A DNA stretch of 64,000 nt, from contig RPFO01000154.1 in the NCBI GenBank assembly GCA_009746045.1, forward strand, positions 3,045,993-3,109,992, in the 5' to 3' direction. The translations under genes were made by a program, and so were the position numbers. A model generated the notes under the pieces. The model was not told the origin of the DNA, made no database searches, and saw only the letters and a list, made by a program, of their open reading frames with translations. The DNA is from Mesostigma viride (taxonomy: Eukaryota > Streptophyta > Mesostigmatophyceae > Mesostigmatales > Mesostigmataceae). Positions 30,318 to 43,084 of this stretch are shown one piece after another (within the stretch, counting starts at the first letter, position 1; every line of letters begins with the position of its first letter).

Positions 30318-33300
30318 ATGGGCATCGCCGCTGTCCTGGGCGCGATCATCGCGCTCAACAGCCACAGCGCTGCCTACTTCACCTCCCCCTTCTTCGCTTG
30401 CGTGACGGCGGTCGTGGCCGCGTGCAACACCCTGGGCCGCACCCTGCACACCGCATGGAGCATCGCGGTCGGCTGCACGCTCGCCGCCACATCCATGCTT
30501 GCAGTGCGCGCCATTTTTGGGTCGTCCTACGCGGCCACGATCGCAACGCTCTTGCCCGTGTGCGTCGTGCTGGCCTACCCGGACTACCACCCAGTCATTA
30601 AGCGCTTTGCGCTTGCCGTTTCGGGCATGATCGCATTCCGTATTCTCAAGGACGAAAACACGGACGTGTTGTTTGGGTTCAAGATCACGCTCACAGGAAT
30701 CGTGGGCAATGGTTGCGCGATCGTCGCGCTGTTGCTGCCCATACCGCGGTTCGCCACCGAGCGGGTCGCAAGCAGCGTCGATGACCTCTCCGCAGTAAGT
30801 GAAGGCGTGACTAGTAGGATGACCTTGTTGTACTCAAAACCTTTTTTTTTAAAAGGAAGTTTTGGGAGGAACTGAGACGCTGTATCTTAAAGTAGTTAGA
30901 ATGGCCAGCAAGTATATGTCACAATGTCCGGGGAAGTAGTTATGCATCGTATTTGGATTGTTTTCCTACAGTCACAGCTTTGCAGTCACCCAAATGGGTG
31001 CGTAGGTCTGGGTGTGTTGGCATAGGCTGGCATGTTGGCTGACAGGTGAATGAATTCTTTTCTTTGTTAGACTCTGTTAAATCTCAGCCTGCTCCCAAGA
31101 AGAGGTTTTTACGGGTGGTTGCGACCACTGCTTGCTTTCGGTTGTCATCGCCATCCCATGATTGTGGCGGCATTCTGGCATCGCGGTGCTATCTTATCAT
31201 CACAGGAGCAATCTAGCATTGGCTGATGCTCACCTGAGCCGTGTCTTCCCGTTGACGCTGCCTTCATCTCCAGAAGTATCCTGTCATCAGCTAGTTCCAC
31301 CTGCTGCTGTTTAATACTTACAGTACTAGGTAATTTAGTGTTTCTTCTGCATCTCCCTCCTCACAACTCCCTCTGATGGCCGCGCTCCCCCCTCTTTCCC
31401 CTTCCGCGGTCCCCAATCTCCCTCCTGTTCCTGCCACGTGCTCCCCCCCCCATCTCCTGCCCGCATCATGGCTTCGGAACACACACGCAACATGCGCATT
31501 CAGCTGGTCTCCATCATGTACAGCGCGCTCATCCAGGCGTACCTGCTGACCGGCAACAAGGAGCATGCGGGCGTGTTCCTGGGCCAGTACTCAACCGCCG
31601 CGCTTCTCTTCCACGCGATCGTGGAGGAGGTCAAGGAGCACGTCGAGTTTGCCCAGTACGAGCCGCACGGGTGGCACTTGGTCAAGGACATGCGCGCGAC
31701 GGTTGAGTTCTTCGAGTCGCTTCACGAGAAGCTCGAGGGCATGGACATGGCCATCCGCTCCAATTCGATTGCACAGAGCGAGCTCACGGCGACGCTGCGC
31801 GGGCCCTTCCACGACCTCGCGCGCCTGCAGCGCCTCGTGCTCATGGACGTGTCCATCCCGCTCTTCAGCTCGCTCGACGAACGGCAGCACAAGGCGTACG
31901 CGGACCTGCAGGAGACACTGCAGAAGGCGCTCAAGGACTTTGATTCCGCCGTGTTTTCCGCGCGCGGCAAGGCATTCTACTCGCCGGGAAGTGAGTAGGG
32001 CGGCCTCAAGGGCGTAAGGGGGATCGTTCTGTACCCGTGACATTACATTGAACCTGGGGCCCATTTCCTTGGGCCCCTTACTTAGGCCGAAGGGAACCAG
32101 GACCAACACCCCCCCCCAAGCCATTAGCATCAAGCTGTGTTTCCGGCCCCACGTCATGCCGTATCTTTCAACTGGAGTGGCTCTTCCATCGGTTGGACCG
32201 ATGATGCAGCAAGTATGCAGCGACCCGCTTGAACCCCCTCTCGTTGGCATGCTCGCAAGTGTAGGCTTGGATTGGTTGTTTCCATCAGCCGGGATGGAAA
32301 ACAAGGGTGAGATCTGGTGCACTGCTGATTCTCTGCCTGGTCAGAAGGGCGTACCCCAGGTGCTTCACCTTGTGTCATGCTACCATGTCAGTCTGGCGCA
32401 TCGCTTGTGTAGCAATTCTGCCGCAGTAATATTGGGCCGGCAACTGTGCCCGTGGTGAGGGGTTTTCTGAAGACTGCCCCCATGTCTTGCCTTTTTCTTT
32501 ATCGCTGCAATTATTTGCCGGTAGTGGTTGTGGATGGCAGGGGCCTGCTTTCTGAACCTCGCTTTTTTGTCATTCTGCCTTGTTGGCTCGGGCTGTTTTT
32601 CTCCGGATCCTGATGTGGGGAATGCACTCTCGCCATTCCCTCCTCCAGCAACGGGAAACCTCGGGCCACAGCTCACCAGGTAAGCTGCGTTGCTTGCTTG
32701 GCATCGGAATAGCATACTGCAATTTTCACAGCGTCGGCCCATGCCCTTTCCTAACGTGATATAGTTTTGGCATGTCCTATTTGTCGACCTTGCAACGGTT
32801 GGCTTGCTGCCATTATTGGGAAACCTGATTTCGGATGGTGGGGTAAAAGGGAATGGACCTTGTACCGCAGAAATTGCTTGTGGCCAGGTGCTGGGATGTG
32901 TTTCTTTGTTCTGGTGGGGCGTAGATGGAACATTCGGTGCTTGCTGGGGATTTTACCTGGAAATAGCAGTGCATAGGAATTTCTTCTGCGCCGTGTCCGC
33001 CTGAGGAACAGGAGAAATCATAGGAGGTACGTTTGCTCCTGCTCTCCTTTCCCTGTGCTTCCTTTCCCTGTTTGACACTTTCCCTGCATTTAGCCGTTCA
33101 TGCCAGAGAGTAGGGAACAGAAAGAAGGTTGCGGATCCGTTTTCTCTCTCTTACTCCCCAGGCTGTTGTCAATTTGGATTTCTGCCTTCGCATTGGCCAG
33201 CTGGGCCCAACTTGGCCCAATCCCTTGTCCCTTCACTGCCCACTGCATCCCGCCCCCTCATGGACGGCAAGAATCTGCGCTAATTCTTCAGGTTGCATGC

Positions 33301-36300
33301 CCAACCATAGTGGGCCGTGCTCCAGTCACGCTCCTGGGGCTAATTTTCTGTGATTGAACCCCTTCAGGTCTTGGTTGACCAGGCTACCACTGATGTGCTG
33401 CATGCCATCCCACTTGCTCTTTTCTGTCAAAGGACAAGTAACGTTTGGCCAACGCCTGGCGCGAGTGAAGTCAAGAGCCTTTGATTGGAATAAACACTTT
33501 CTGAGCACAAGAAGAATTCCCTTGCTGGCCCACCCGGCGTGGCCCCTCCTTGCTGTGGTCTCTGCGTGGTTGCGTGTGGCATATGGCAGCATCACGGCGA
33601 CCAACTTCTTCCTCTTCAACGCAGTCCGCTATGCGCTCTCTGTGCAGCGGCTGGTGCTGCACATGCTCGACGTGGACAACACCGCCTCCACCGCACTGCG
33701 CAAGTTTGATGTCGAGGAGACACGGCCATTTGTTGGTGGGTGATTCGTTTGTATCGACAGCTTATATGGGTCTACCGCTAGTTGTGATGGTTAATCCAAG
33801 CTTTATAGATTCACCTTGAGAAACTGAACCGTGGAAGTCTTTTGGGCTCCTTGAGAAATTGAAGTGTAGAAAGTAGAGTTGATCTGGTTTGTTAGATTTG
33901 GATGCACTAGATAGTAGTGGCACGGAAGTTGCCGGGCAGATTGTTGGGTCCGCACGGTGCCTTGGGCAGGTTGTAAAAGGCTTGAAAGCGTGACAGTTGC
34001 TTGCTCGCATGGAAGGCTTGTCACGCGTTGGTGCTTCCAAGTATTTACTTGGGAGATGTCGTTTGCCGAGACCGGAATGGAGCTGGTATCAAGCATGATG
34101 GTACCATAGTATTACGTTGTGCTGGGGTCATGATCGTACGGCCATACCCGCGTTAAGTTATTACGATTGCCGCCAAATTCTCAGCGTCGTAACTTAACAC
34201 GGGTATGTAAGTTAACGGTAGAATCAGGCTAGCAGCCCACCCCCTCCTCTGACGGACTTCTACACAGCATTCTACAGCTCTCGTCAAGCCCGATCCAGCT
34301 GCAGCAGCAAAGTCGCCCGAAGTCCATTTTTCAGGCCAGATATATTGACAGAGACAGCCGCCCGGGGGCGGTGATGTATACGTTGGGTGCAGCCACCCAG
34401 TGCCCGTGTTTTATACCAAAAATACTGTGTTTTTTAAGCCCCTGTAAGTTTTGACAGTGTAGCGGTTCCCTTCATTTCCAGCCGGCCTCACATTTACTTT
34501 GGCCGTTAGTGCATTCGGCATGATGACGGTAAGCTTACACTAATATAAGTTGATGTAGTTTTGAAACACCTAAGGATAAGCTGATGTAGTTTGTCTCATT
34601 GCAGGCAACCTGCATAGTGCTCCTGGATTCGTATCAGTTACAGTATCTTAGTACTCTGCCGCCTAAACGCCATATGGTAGTGGTTTCCCTAGTCCAGACT
34701 TGGCCAAAACTGGCCTTCTTCACGATCAAAAGTGGCCTTACGCCTTCAAAGTGGGCCTTACCCTCATTAAGTTGCGATGGCACCCAGGCTTAAGTTACGG
34801 TCGCCGCCCAAACTTTGGCATCGTAACTTAACGCGGGTACGTAACCTTGGAAATCGTAGCTTAACGCGGGTATGACTGTGCTGCAATCATGAATGTAGTG
34901 GCATGGTGTGGTCTTCCCAAAAGGGCGCGTAAGTTTCATGCAGTTTCTTGAACAGCAAGTATGAGCTGTACGCCAAGCACAAGGGCGTGAAGCACTCATC
35001 CGTATGTGTTCCTTACTCTTCTACCCCTCACTTAATCCTTTCCCCTCTTGTGGAAGTTTGTGGCGCATCCCTTATGGCACCTCTCCTCCCCCCTCTAGAA
35101 TCGTACTCTCTAACCCTGAACCCTAAATCTTGCCCCTGCCCCTGCCAGATGACCCGGCTGTGCCCGAGGCGGTCGGTGACGACGCGGCCGCGCCCACCAT
35201 CGTGTCCCCCCGCCGACAGACCGCGGTGGAGATGGAGAGGATGATCAAGCAGCTGCGCAGTGGGTTGACGCATTCGGCCACCAGCTCCCACACGGGCCAC
35301 CGCAGCAAGGGCCATCCCGGATCCTCCCACCTGGTCATCGTGCCCACGGGGGGGGGCAGCGATGCAGATGCAGGGTCGGGCCTCGGGAGTGCCGCGGGGG
35401 CCCGCAAAATGTCGAAATCGGCCAGCATGCGCATCAAGCTGGCCGTCCCGGGGGCCAAGCCCATCAAGCGCAACGTGAGCGAGCTCGTGCCGACTTCGGG
35501 CGCGGTCCACTTTGGCCGGTCGGCCACCTTTGCAGCAGGGTCGCAGCCGCACCCGGGGGGCGGGCTGAGCGGTTCCCAGCCCAGCAGTGCCGAGTCATCT
35601 CCTCGCGGCATCGGCCGCGACTGGGCCACGCAGGTGGCGCGTGCGACGGCGATGGCGACCAGCGCCATTGCCAAGTACGAGCAAAGCAGCGCCGAGGCCC
35701 ACCGGCCGCCAGCATTAGTGGACGCGATCCCCGAGGATGCCCCCGGGGGCGAGATCACGCGCACAGAGGCGTCACTTGGGGGCCACCTGGGGGCGGGGCC
35801 TGACATGCTGGGCGAGCCGAGTGGCCAGGGTCGCGACATGAGCGGGCTAAGGGGGTTGGCAGCGGCGGCACCCCAGTCGCCGCCCAACACAGAGACCAAG
35901 GTGACGGCGCGCAGCAGGAGTTCGGAGGAGCTGGGCGGGGGCGGCAGCCACGCCCACCATCATCACCACCACAAGCAAGGCGTTGACCAGGAGAAGCCGC
36001 TCCCGAGCCTCAGTGGGCTCGCCGCCGCGGCGATTCCAGTCAACGGGGGCATTCAGGAGTTTACGCTGGAGGCCCCGCCGCCCCCCCCGCCGATCCATGA
36101 GGATGACCACGGCCACGAACACGACCACGACCACGAGCAGCTCACCCACCCATTGAACGAGATCTGCCTGGACGGTTCGTCACACGGGGGGCATGAGGCG
36201 CGCCCGCACGCGCCTGGGGGGTCGGACACGGGCGGCTCAACGCACTCATCCACGTCGGGCATGGCGCGCCACCCGTGGGCGACCAGCTCCAACACGCTGC

Positions 36301-39300
36301 TCGCGCTGCAGCACCGGTCGGTGTCGTCGCAGGAATTAAACCAGATGGCACTCCCGAGCAAGGGGCTCACGATCATGACCGTTCCCCCGGGCAACGCGAT
36401 GTCGCCCAAGGGCGCCGCCGCTTGCGCGATGCCCAAGGGGGGCAATGCCAGCGGGGGCGGCGCGGGGCTGCATTCCTGCGACAGCTGCAACGAGCACCGC
36501 TGGCGCTCGGAGGCGAAGCAGGGGCTGGGCGAGTACCTGTACGGCCAGGCGGCGTGGCTGTTCCAGTTCCTCTGGGCGCTCCTCTGCTGCTGCTTTGGCG
36601 GCCGATGGGGCAAGGGGAAGGACGGGTTGCGCCGTGTGCGCATGTCGGGTGACCACATGCGCTCCCCCTCGCCCAAGAAGGCCGGTTTCGGCCCCTTTGG
36701 CACAGCCGCGCAGGCGCCCGCCTCAGGTTCCCACGGCACCGGCCACCACAAGAAAGGCCGCAAGAGCAAGCACCACAAGCAGCACGGCTCGGGTGGGTCG
36801 GAGCACGAGCTTGGCGGCCAGGAGGTGCGCTCGCAGAGTCTGACCCTGTTCGGCAGCAAGAAGCCCTACTCAAAGCTGCACGGGGGGCAGAAAGCGAAAA
36901 AGCGGCCGTCCAAGCAGGAGGAGGAGCCCGAGGCGGCAGTGCTGCCCGCGCGCCCGCCCACCAAGGAGTGGTCCCTTAACCTCACCCTGGAGCTGAACAG
37001 TGAGCGCGTCCAGGGCGCGATCAAGAAGGCCGGCGCCCTGGTGATTGCGGGCTGGGTGAGCAACGACGCGTTTGCGGCCATCACGGTGGGCTTCATCGTG
37101 GGCGGCCACGTGGGCGCGTCCTTCCACATCTCGGTGCTGCGCGTGCAGGGCGCGGTGCTCGGAGCCGTGCTGGCGTATTTCTGTGAGTAGGAGTGGCGCT
37201 GGTGTGGAGTGTACAGGATGTTACAGCGTTTACCTTGTTGGGTGCGCCCTTGATATCAATGATCAGCAGTTGCAGCCTTTTCTTGAGTTCTTCGCAGCGG
37301 GACAGGTGGAGCGGATCAGCCTCAGTTGAAGCTGATAGGCCCATGATTCGTCACTCTTTCCCCAGGGGATTGCATGCAACACTAATTCTTTTTATGTGCT
37401 CCTCGGCCACTGCTCCCCCATCAACGTAGCCCCTGTCGGACGTACTGCATGCATGCGTGGATCTGCACAAGGGTCTACCAAAATGGTATGGATTCTCGCT
37501 ATGTCAAGCCTGTGCCGGTCGCTTCCCTCACGATCAATAACCTTGATTGGCTGCGTATGGTCGTGATTGTTGTTGCTGTGTTTCTTGTTTTGTTGCATGA
37601 CCGTGCAGGCCTGGCCATCACGGGCACCAAAGTGGGTATCGCCGCCTTGCTGGGCATGCTGGTGGGCATGTTCGGCTACATCCGCGGCAGCCACGTGCAC
37701 GCGTACGTGGGCCTTGTCGCGGCTTTCATGGTGCCCGTGATCATGCTCGGCTTCAACCCGGCCACTGCCAAGCCGGGCTACACGGTGGACGACTACGTGC
37801 TTGACCGCATCAAGTTCACCGTCTCGGGCGTCCTCGTCTATGTCGCCGTGGAGCTCCTCATCTGGCCGCAGCGCGCCACCAAACTCGCCAGGTATACTTC
37901 GCTTACTAGGATACCCTAACTAAGCGTCCTATATGTCAACTAACATTTCATGCTCTCCTTCCTCTTTCCCTTCACTTCTGCCCAGTCTGTGCCCTCTTTT
38001 CCACATTTGTGAAACCGCCACAAGCAAGCGCTGTGGCCCGCATTAATTTTCTGGAGACGCCAGGAAGGCCGGATATGAATAAGATATGATAATACTAGTA
38101 TAAAATCAGCAACAGGATAAGACCTAAAACATGAGTTAGCACACCCATGCTCAGGGGCCAGTCTCAACAACCACCCTCATCTCCACCACCCCCGCCACCC
38201 GTCACACATCCACCGCAGGAACAACATGATACAGACCATCTCAAATGAGATGGCCTACTTCTCGTCGCTGTATGACAGCTACATCTCCATGGACTGCGCA
38301 CACTGCCGCTCGCGCACGGCCGATGACGCGACCAGCCTCAAGCTGACAATCAAAAAGGCGCTGCCCCACCTGGTGGAGCAGATCAACGAGGCCAAGGCGG
38401 AGCCTGAGCTGTGGAACCCAGCCTTCTCGACCGACATCTACATGCGCATCGTCAAGAACCAGAAGACTCTCCTGCGGCTGCTCGTGCGCCTGCACAGCTC
38501 GCTGCGCGCCGCCAGCGTCGTCGACTCGGGCACGGTGCGTGGCCGTCCGTTACGTGCGTTAGCCAGCTTTGGCCATGCAGATCAACTGGATGGGAGGTAG
38601 GTTGGAAGGTGGGTAGGAAGGAATCGGAACAAAAAAAAATTTCCATGTGAGCATTACGTGGCCTTTTTTATGATCCATGGGGTTTGTTCCCCTTATCCCA
38701 TCCCCCTTACTTAGCACGCGCCCACACACACAGACACCCGCCCACACGCGCGCACACACACAAACTCCCCTCCATTGCTCACCCCGCGCATAATTCCCTT
38801 CAACCCGGCCCCACCACACCACATCCAGCTCAATTTCGCCCATGCATGTTCGCGTCTACTCCCCGCCGCCGCGCCCACAGGAGCTGCTGTACCAGCGGCT
38901 GATCCGGCCGATGCAGCCCAACTTTCTGGCGCTGCGCTCGGACGTGCTGGTTATCCTGGAGGCCATCCTGTGGGCGCTCAAGCTCGGTGGCCTCTCCGCG
39001 TCCGTTGTGGCTGGCTCCGCGGGTTCAAACCACGGCGAGCAGCCCGGTGGCGGCCCCGGTGGCAACCGGCCCGACTCCCACAGCGGCAACCGTACGCCCA
39101 GCATGGCCGGGAGCACCGCGGGCGGGACCTTCCTCCACTCGCTCATGCTCATGCTGCCCAGCTACGTGAACAAACTTGCGCCCACGCTCGAGGAGTTTGA
39201 CATGCGGCACAAGGACGTCGCGACCGAGCTGCAGCGGCTGCATGCCGCCGATGCCTCGGCAGGCATCCTCTCCAACCAGGCCATCTACAGCTTCCACGGG

Positions 39301-39699
39301 CTGGTCTTCACGGTCAAGGCGATCGCAAAGGAACTCGTGGAGCTCGAACTCAACTGCCGCAACCTACTGCTCGCCGAGAACATGCCCTCCGTCCACGACC
39401 TGAACACGCACGAAGGGGTGGCCGCTGCCGGGCGCGCACTGGAGCATGCCCCCGCGCACGCGTCGGGGAAGAGCCCCAGCATGGTCCGGAGGATCGTGTT
39501 CGGCGGCCGGTGGCACGGCGCGGGCAGCACGACGGGCCAGGGGACGAGCGACAGCGGTAGCTCGGGCGACACGACGACCAGTGCGAGTGGCAGCGACAGC
39601 GAGCAAGACTCGGACGACCTGAATACGGCCATGCGCGACCGGGACCGCTTTGTGCCCGCGTTTGGCAGCGGCAGCGGCAGCGGCACGCACAATGTGTGA
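30318..39699 (+). CDS. FUSC/aromatic-acid-exporter-type membrane protein (~10 exons)
   Basis: Large polytopic protein of the FUSC/ArAE/ALMT superfamily, probably an anion or organic-acid transporter. Readable exons: about 30318-30794 (helices, e.g. MGIAAVLGAIIALNSHSAA), about 31438-31990 (helical cytosolic), about 33478-33735, 34482-34528 (GLTFTLAVSAFGMMT), 34605-34630 (26 nt), 34944-35001, about 35149-37182, 37609-37891, 38219-38534, 38881-39699. Phases agree at most joins; the 5' end, the start of exon 2 and the join into 35149 do not resolve cleanly. The long seventh exon is mostly disordered, His- and Gly-rich (HAHHHHHHKQ near 35946; HEDDHGHEHDHDHEQ near 36097). It ends in the second FUSC helical block (GWVSNDAFAAITVGFIVGGH, continuing in exon 8). 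The C-tail is Ser/Gly/Asp-rich. The total is near 1,640 residues, far longer than ALMT proteins. Substrate unknown. Confidence 0.75.
34143..34876. repeat. Short hairpin repeats in FUSC introns
   Basis: ATACCCGCGTTAAGTTATTA then CGA (34144-34166) pairs with TCGTAACTTAACACGGGTAT (34187-34206), forming a ~62-bp fold-back. Related arms (CGTAACTTAACGCGGGTACG and TCGTAGCTTAACGCGGGTAT) recur at 34792-34876 in a later intron. They look like tiny MITEs. Confidence 0.6.
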
Positions 39700-41457
39700 T
39701 CGTGTTTGCTCGTCGCACATGGCATGGGAGGTTTTGTTTCTGTCATCCGTGTGATACGTGTATGTCTGCATCCGGGCCAACGTGATGTGGCTTCATTATG
39801 TGTTCCTGATTGTGCGTGGCTGGGAGGGCGCATGTGTGGGACCACCTCATGGGGAACATGCTTGCATGTTGACGTGCCGGCAGGAATTCGGTTTGAATGG
39901 GCTTCAAATAAGCTTTGACTGGGCGTCAAGTTGGCTTTTAGTGGGCTTCCAATGGGCTTCCAATGGGCTTCCAAGGGGCTTCCAAGGGGCTTCCAAGGGG
40001 CTTCCAAGGGGAGGGCTGGAGGCTGCAAGTGCGGCAAATGAGGATGCAAATGAGGACCTGTCTGATTGCTGATTTCATTCCTATGTGCCATATGGCAAAC
40101 ATGGATGAGCGGGGATGGGCACACACGGTCTTCATGGAGACCGCAGAATGTGTTGTCTATGCAAGCATCCCTGCGCGGGATGGTTGCAACTGCCCTTGGG
40201 AATCGGCGCTTGTACACGAGCATCATCTACATCCAGGTCCGGGGAAAGGGGGCATCATCTACATCCAGGCAGCATGGAGCCTAAGTAGATGTGCCTACAG
40301 GGCAGGGGGGATGGGGAGGTAGTGTGTTTTATTGTTTGACAGGCTGCAGAGGCTGAAGGCCCGTTGTTTGCAGCATGCCAGCATCCCATGCTGCATCTGT
40401 TTTACGCCTGGGGTTGCCAGCCAACCCAGAGACTTGGGGTGTTGGCTGTGTGGCCCCTTGGACATGAGGCACTTGTGAATAGCCTGTGGGGGGTGATGGT
40501 ATGAGAACGCCCCTTTTGCTCAGAAGGCTGCAGCAAGGATTGGCTGTCTTTGATGCCGACACTTGACGAGCAAATGCAGAACTTTTGTTTGCAAAGTTGC
40601 ACCTTATCTTATCTTAACCCTGTGGCTAGAAACTAGATAGCTAGCATCATCCATTTCATCCCATTTCCATCCCACTGAGGACTTATGCTCACGTGACGCA
40701 GTCTCGGTCTACGTGTAAATTAATTAATTAATTATATCTTATTGTATTACATATCCACCTCCAGTCATTTCCATCATCCTGAACGTGACTCGTCAAATGC
40801 GGATAAGATGAAGTGAGACAACTATGCCTGGACGCATGGCGATAAGATAACAGCAGGCTCGAGCTACCAATTACCATGGTCCGGATTCTTCCAGATTTCT
40901 GGCATGCGCTGGTTGTCTCTTTGGTATTACTCCTCCCTAGATAGTTGGCAATATCACAACACTTTCGGCACCCCCATTGCCGCCTGCATGGCAATACTCT
41001 CAATCCCACCTTTGGACCAATGGTTTTCAGCAACAGGAAGGTCAGCCGTGATACAACGCCCACCCAGCTAGCCACCATATTTCAACCACCCAGCTAGCCA
41101 GCCATAATTTCAATGCACAAGGCTACACATTTCCATCTCTTTTCATATTCATCATCCTGAACGACTCGAAAACGTACGCGGACAAGATAACGGCAGGCTC
41201 GAGCTACCATGGTTCGGATTCTCCCGATTTCTGGCCTGCGCTGGTTGTCTCCTTGATATTGGCAGGGCCCTGCCCCTGCCAACAACAACGGTATTTCAAG
41301 TACCTTGATCCCACCTCACAGCACTTCATGACCGCTGACCTCAGCATCCTGCCCACCCACCCACATGTAGACCTTTTTGCCAAAGGCACCATGAAGTTTC
41401 GGCCATGGGTCAAGTGCACGTGTGCCAAAGAGGTGAATGCCGGCACTGCTGTCAAAA
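39700..41457. other. Intergenic with tandem and direct repeats, no gene recognised
   Basis: Downstream of the FUSC stop there is a tandem run of GGGCTTCCAA units (39898-40012). Two diverged direct repeats follow at 40766-41000 and 41145-41290, both with GGCAGGCTCGAGCTACCA- and CTGGTTGTCTC-type sequence. The CGCTGGTTGTCTCCTTGATA motif of the second also occurs at 1610. I see no protein-coding signal. Confidence 0.55.
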
Positions 41458-42621
41458 TCACTGCGCAGATTCTTCAATGCCATTTGCACGGACATCCAGC
41501 TTGCTCCCCTTGCCATGGACCCGTGGTTTAGCGCCATCATTCACGAATGCAATGCACGATGTAAAATGGCGCGCCTCGAGAAGGCTCGTGGAGGTCTCAC
41601 CTGCCGGCTGGTCGAAGTGCTTGACGATGACATTGTGGCTGCGCTTGGTGATGTCGGCCTCCTCGCGGCGAAGGTTGAGGGCTTGTTGCTTGAGTTGTGC
41701 CGCGATGGTGGAGGTGGTGGAGGTGGTGTGTTGCTTAAGCAAGTCAACCCAGGTGGAGGGAGCATCGCCGGCCGGGCCAGCAGGTGCCGGCTGGGCGGCG
41801 CTGTCCTTCACCGCCTGGGCGGTGAGGCCGGCGGTGTCGTGCAAGCACTCAAGGGCGGTGGCGGTGGCTTGAAGGCGTTGGTCGAGGTCGAGGAGCTGGG
41901 CTTTGTTCAAAGTCGGCAGTGGAGGTGGAGGCGGCGGTGGTGGAAAGGTACGTGAGGAATTAAGTTCAGTAGCCAGCGTGCCACCCATTGCTGCCACATC
42001 GGTGGCAAGGGGGGTCACGTGCTGCTGAAAGGCTTCCGTAATTAGGATGGAACGAAGAGTGGGGGCGGAGATGGATGGAGCCCAGATCTCGCCGTCAGAG
42101 CGCATGAGAAGGGAGTTGAGGATGGCGTGATGGAGGTAGGCGCGGTTGCACCCGTCCAGCGTGCTGATGTTGTACCACCAGCTGCCGTCCGAGCAGATGA
42201 GGCGATTGATGTCGTGGAGATGGAGGCACAGGTCGTAAAGCGAGGCGTAGTCCCCGTGGAAGATGCAACGCAGGGCAGAACTATGCCGGGGACATGTTGG
42301 TCCAGTCGTGATCATCGACCTTGAAAGGTTCAGGCCGAAAGCACGGTTCTTTGGGGCGTGAAAACCCTCCTGTGTTGTCGGCTGGGCGGCTGCGTTTAGG
42401 GTCAGGCGATGCCGATGGCGAGGCATTGAGCCCGGGAGGTTGCTGGGCGACCACCAGTGCACGACTAGTGTCACCGAGCTGCCTGCCGGACCTGAGGGCG
42501 AAGCTGCAGCCTGAGCTGCAGACGGATTTTCATGGCCGAGCGCATCCGCCAAACTGCGTTGTGTCGAGGAGCGTTTGCTCGTCATATATTGCGTAATAGA
42601 TTCGGAAAATGGTATCAGCAT
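41458..42621 (-). pseudogene. LINE ORF1-like reading frame (387 codons)
   Basis: Minus-strand frame from an ATG at 42621. The middle has a Pro8 run; then come a long helical region (AQLLDLDQRLQATATALECL) and AQLKQQALNLRREEADITKR before SHNVIVKHFDQPAGE. That last motif resembles the start of the RNA-binding domain of LINE ORF1 proteins ('RxxNVIVxNF'), and a homologue (RQRNIILKNFEKGE) is at 47.3-47.9 kb. The frame ends without a complete RNA-binding domain, so it is truncated. It lies just 3' of the decayed LINE and is probably a separate insertion. Confidence 0.55.
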
Positions 42622-42734
42622 GTGCGTCTTAGAAAGACGAAGCGATCGTGATATTCACGGCTAATGCGGTGCTCAAACGTGAAAGTTATGAGCTCCGCCG
42701 TCAGCCATGGCTACCTCGTGGCTCGTGGCTGTGA

Positions 42735-42800
42735 CAATTAAAAATTAAATTAAAATTAGATAATATAACATGGCTCCGTTGGGAGATCATGTAGCACATA
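42735..42800. repeat. Diverged LINE-type 3' end with AT-rich tail
   Basis: An AATTAAATTAAAATTAGATA tract is followed by ATGGCTCCGTTGGGAGATCA, then TGTAGCACAT. This matches the GCTCCGTTGGGAGCATATGTAACACAT end at 13.9 and 22.6 kb. It lies between the two LINE pieces. Confidence 0.55.
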
Positions 42801-43084
42801 TTGCCGTGGATGGATGGGGGGGGGACAAAGCCGCGAAACCGAACTAATCTAACTCTAAGCTAATCTAATCTAGAAAACCCTACCTATTCTACTCAGCAAA
42901 GCGCCCCTTCCGCTTGGGGGGAGGGGGCTTGCCCACAGGGGCTGGCGTATGAGCCTGGACAATGGTCTTCCACCTAGCTCTTCTTGTCCTGCATAGCAGT
43001 CCAAGCAAGAGAGAGGGAGTGAATGCGATGTTCAAACTGCGCTGGGACTGGACTAGGTCAGCCATCAACTGCTGTGGGTAGGTC

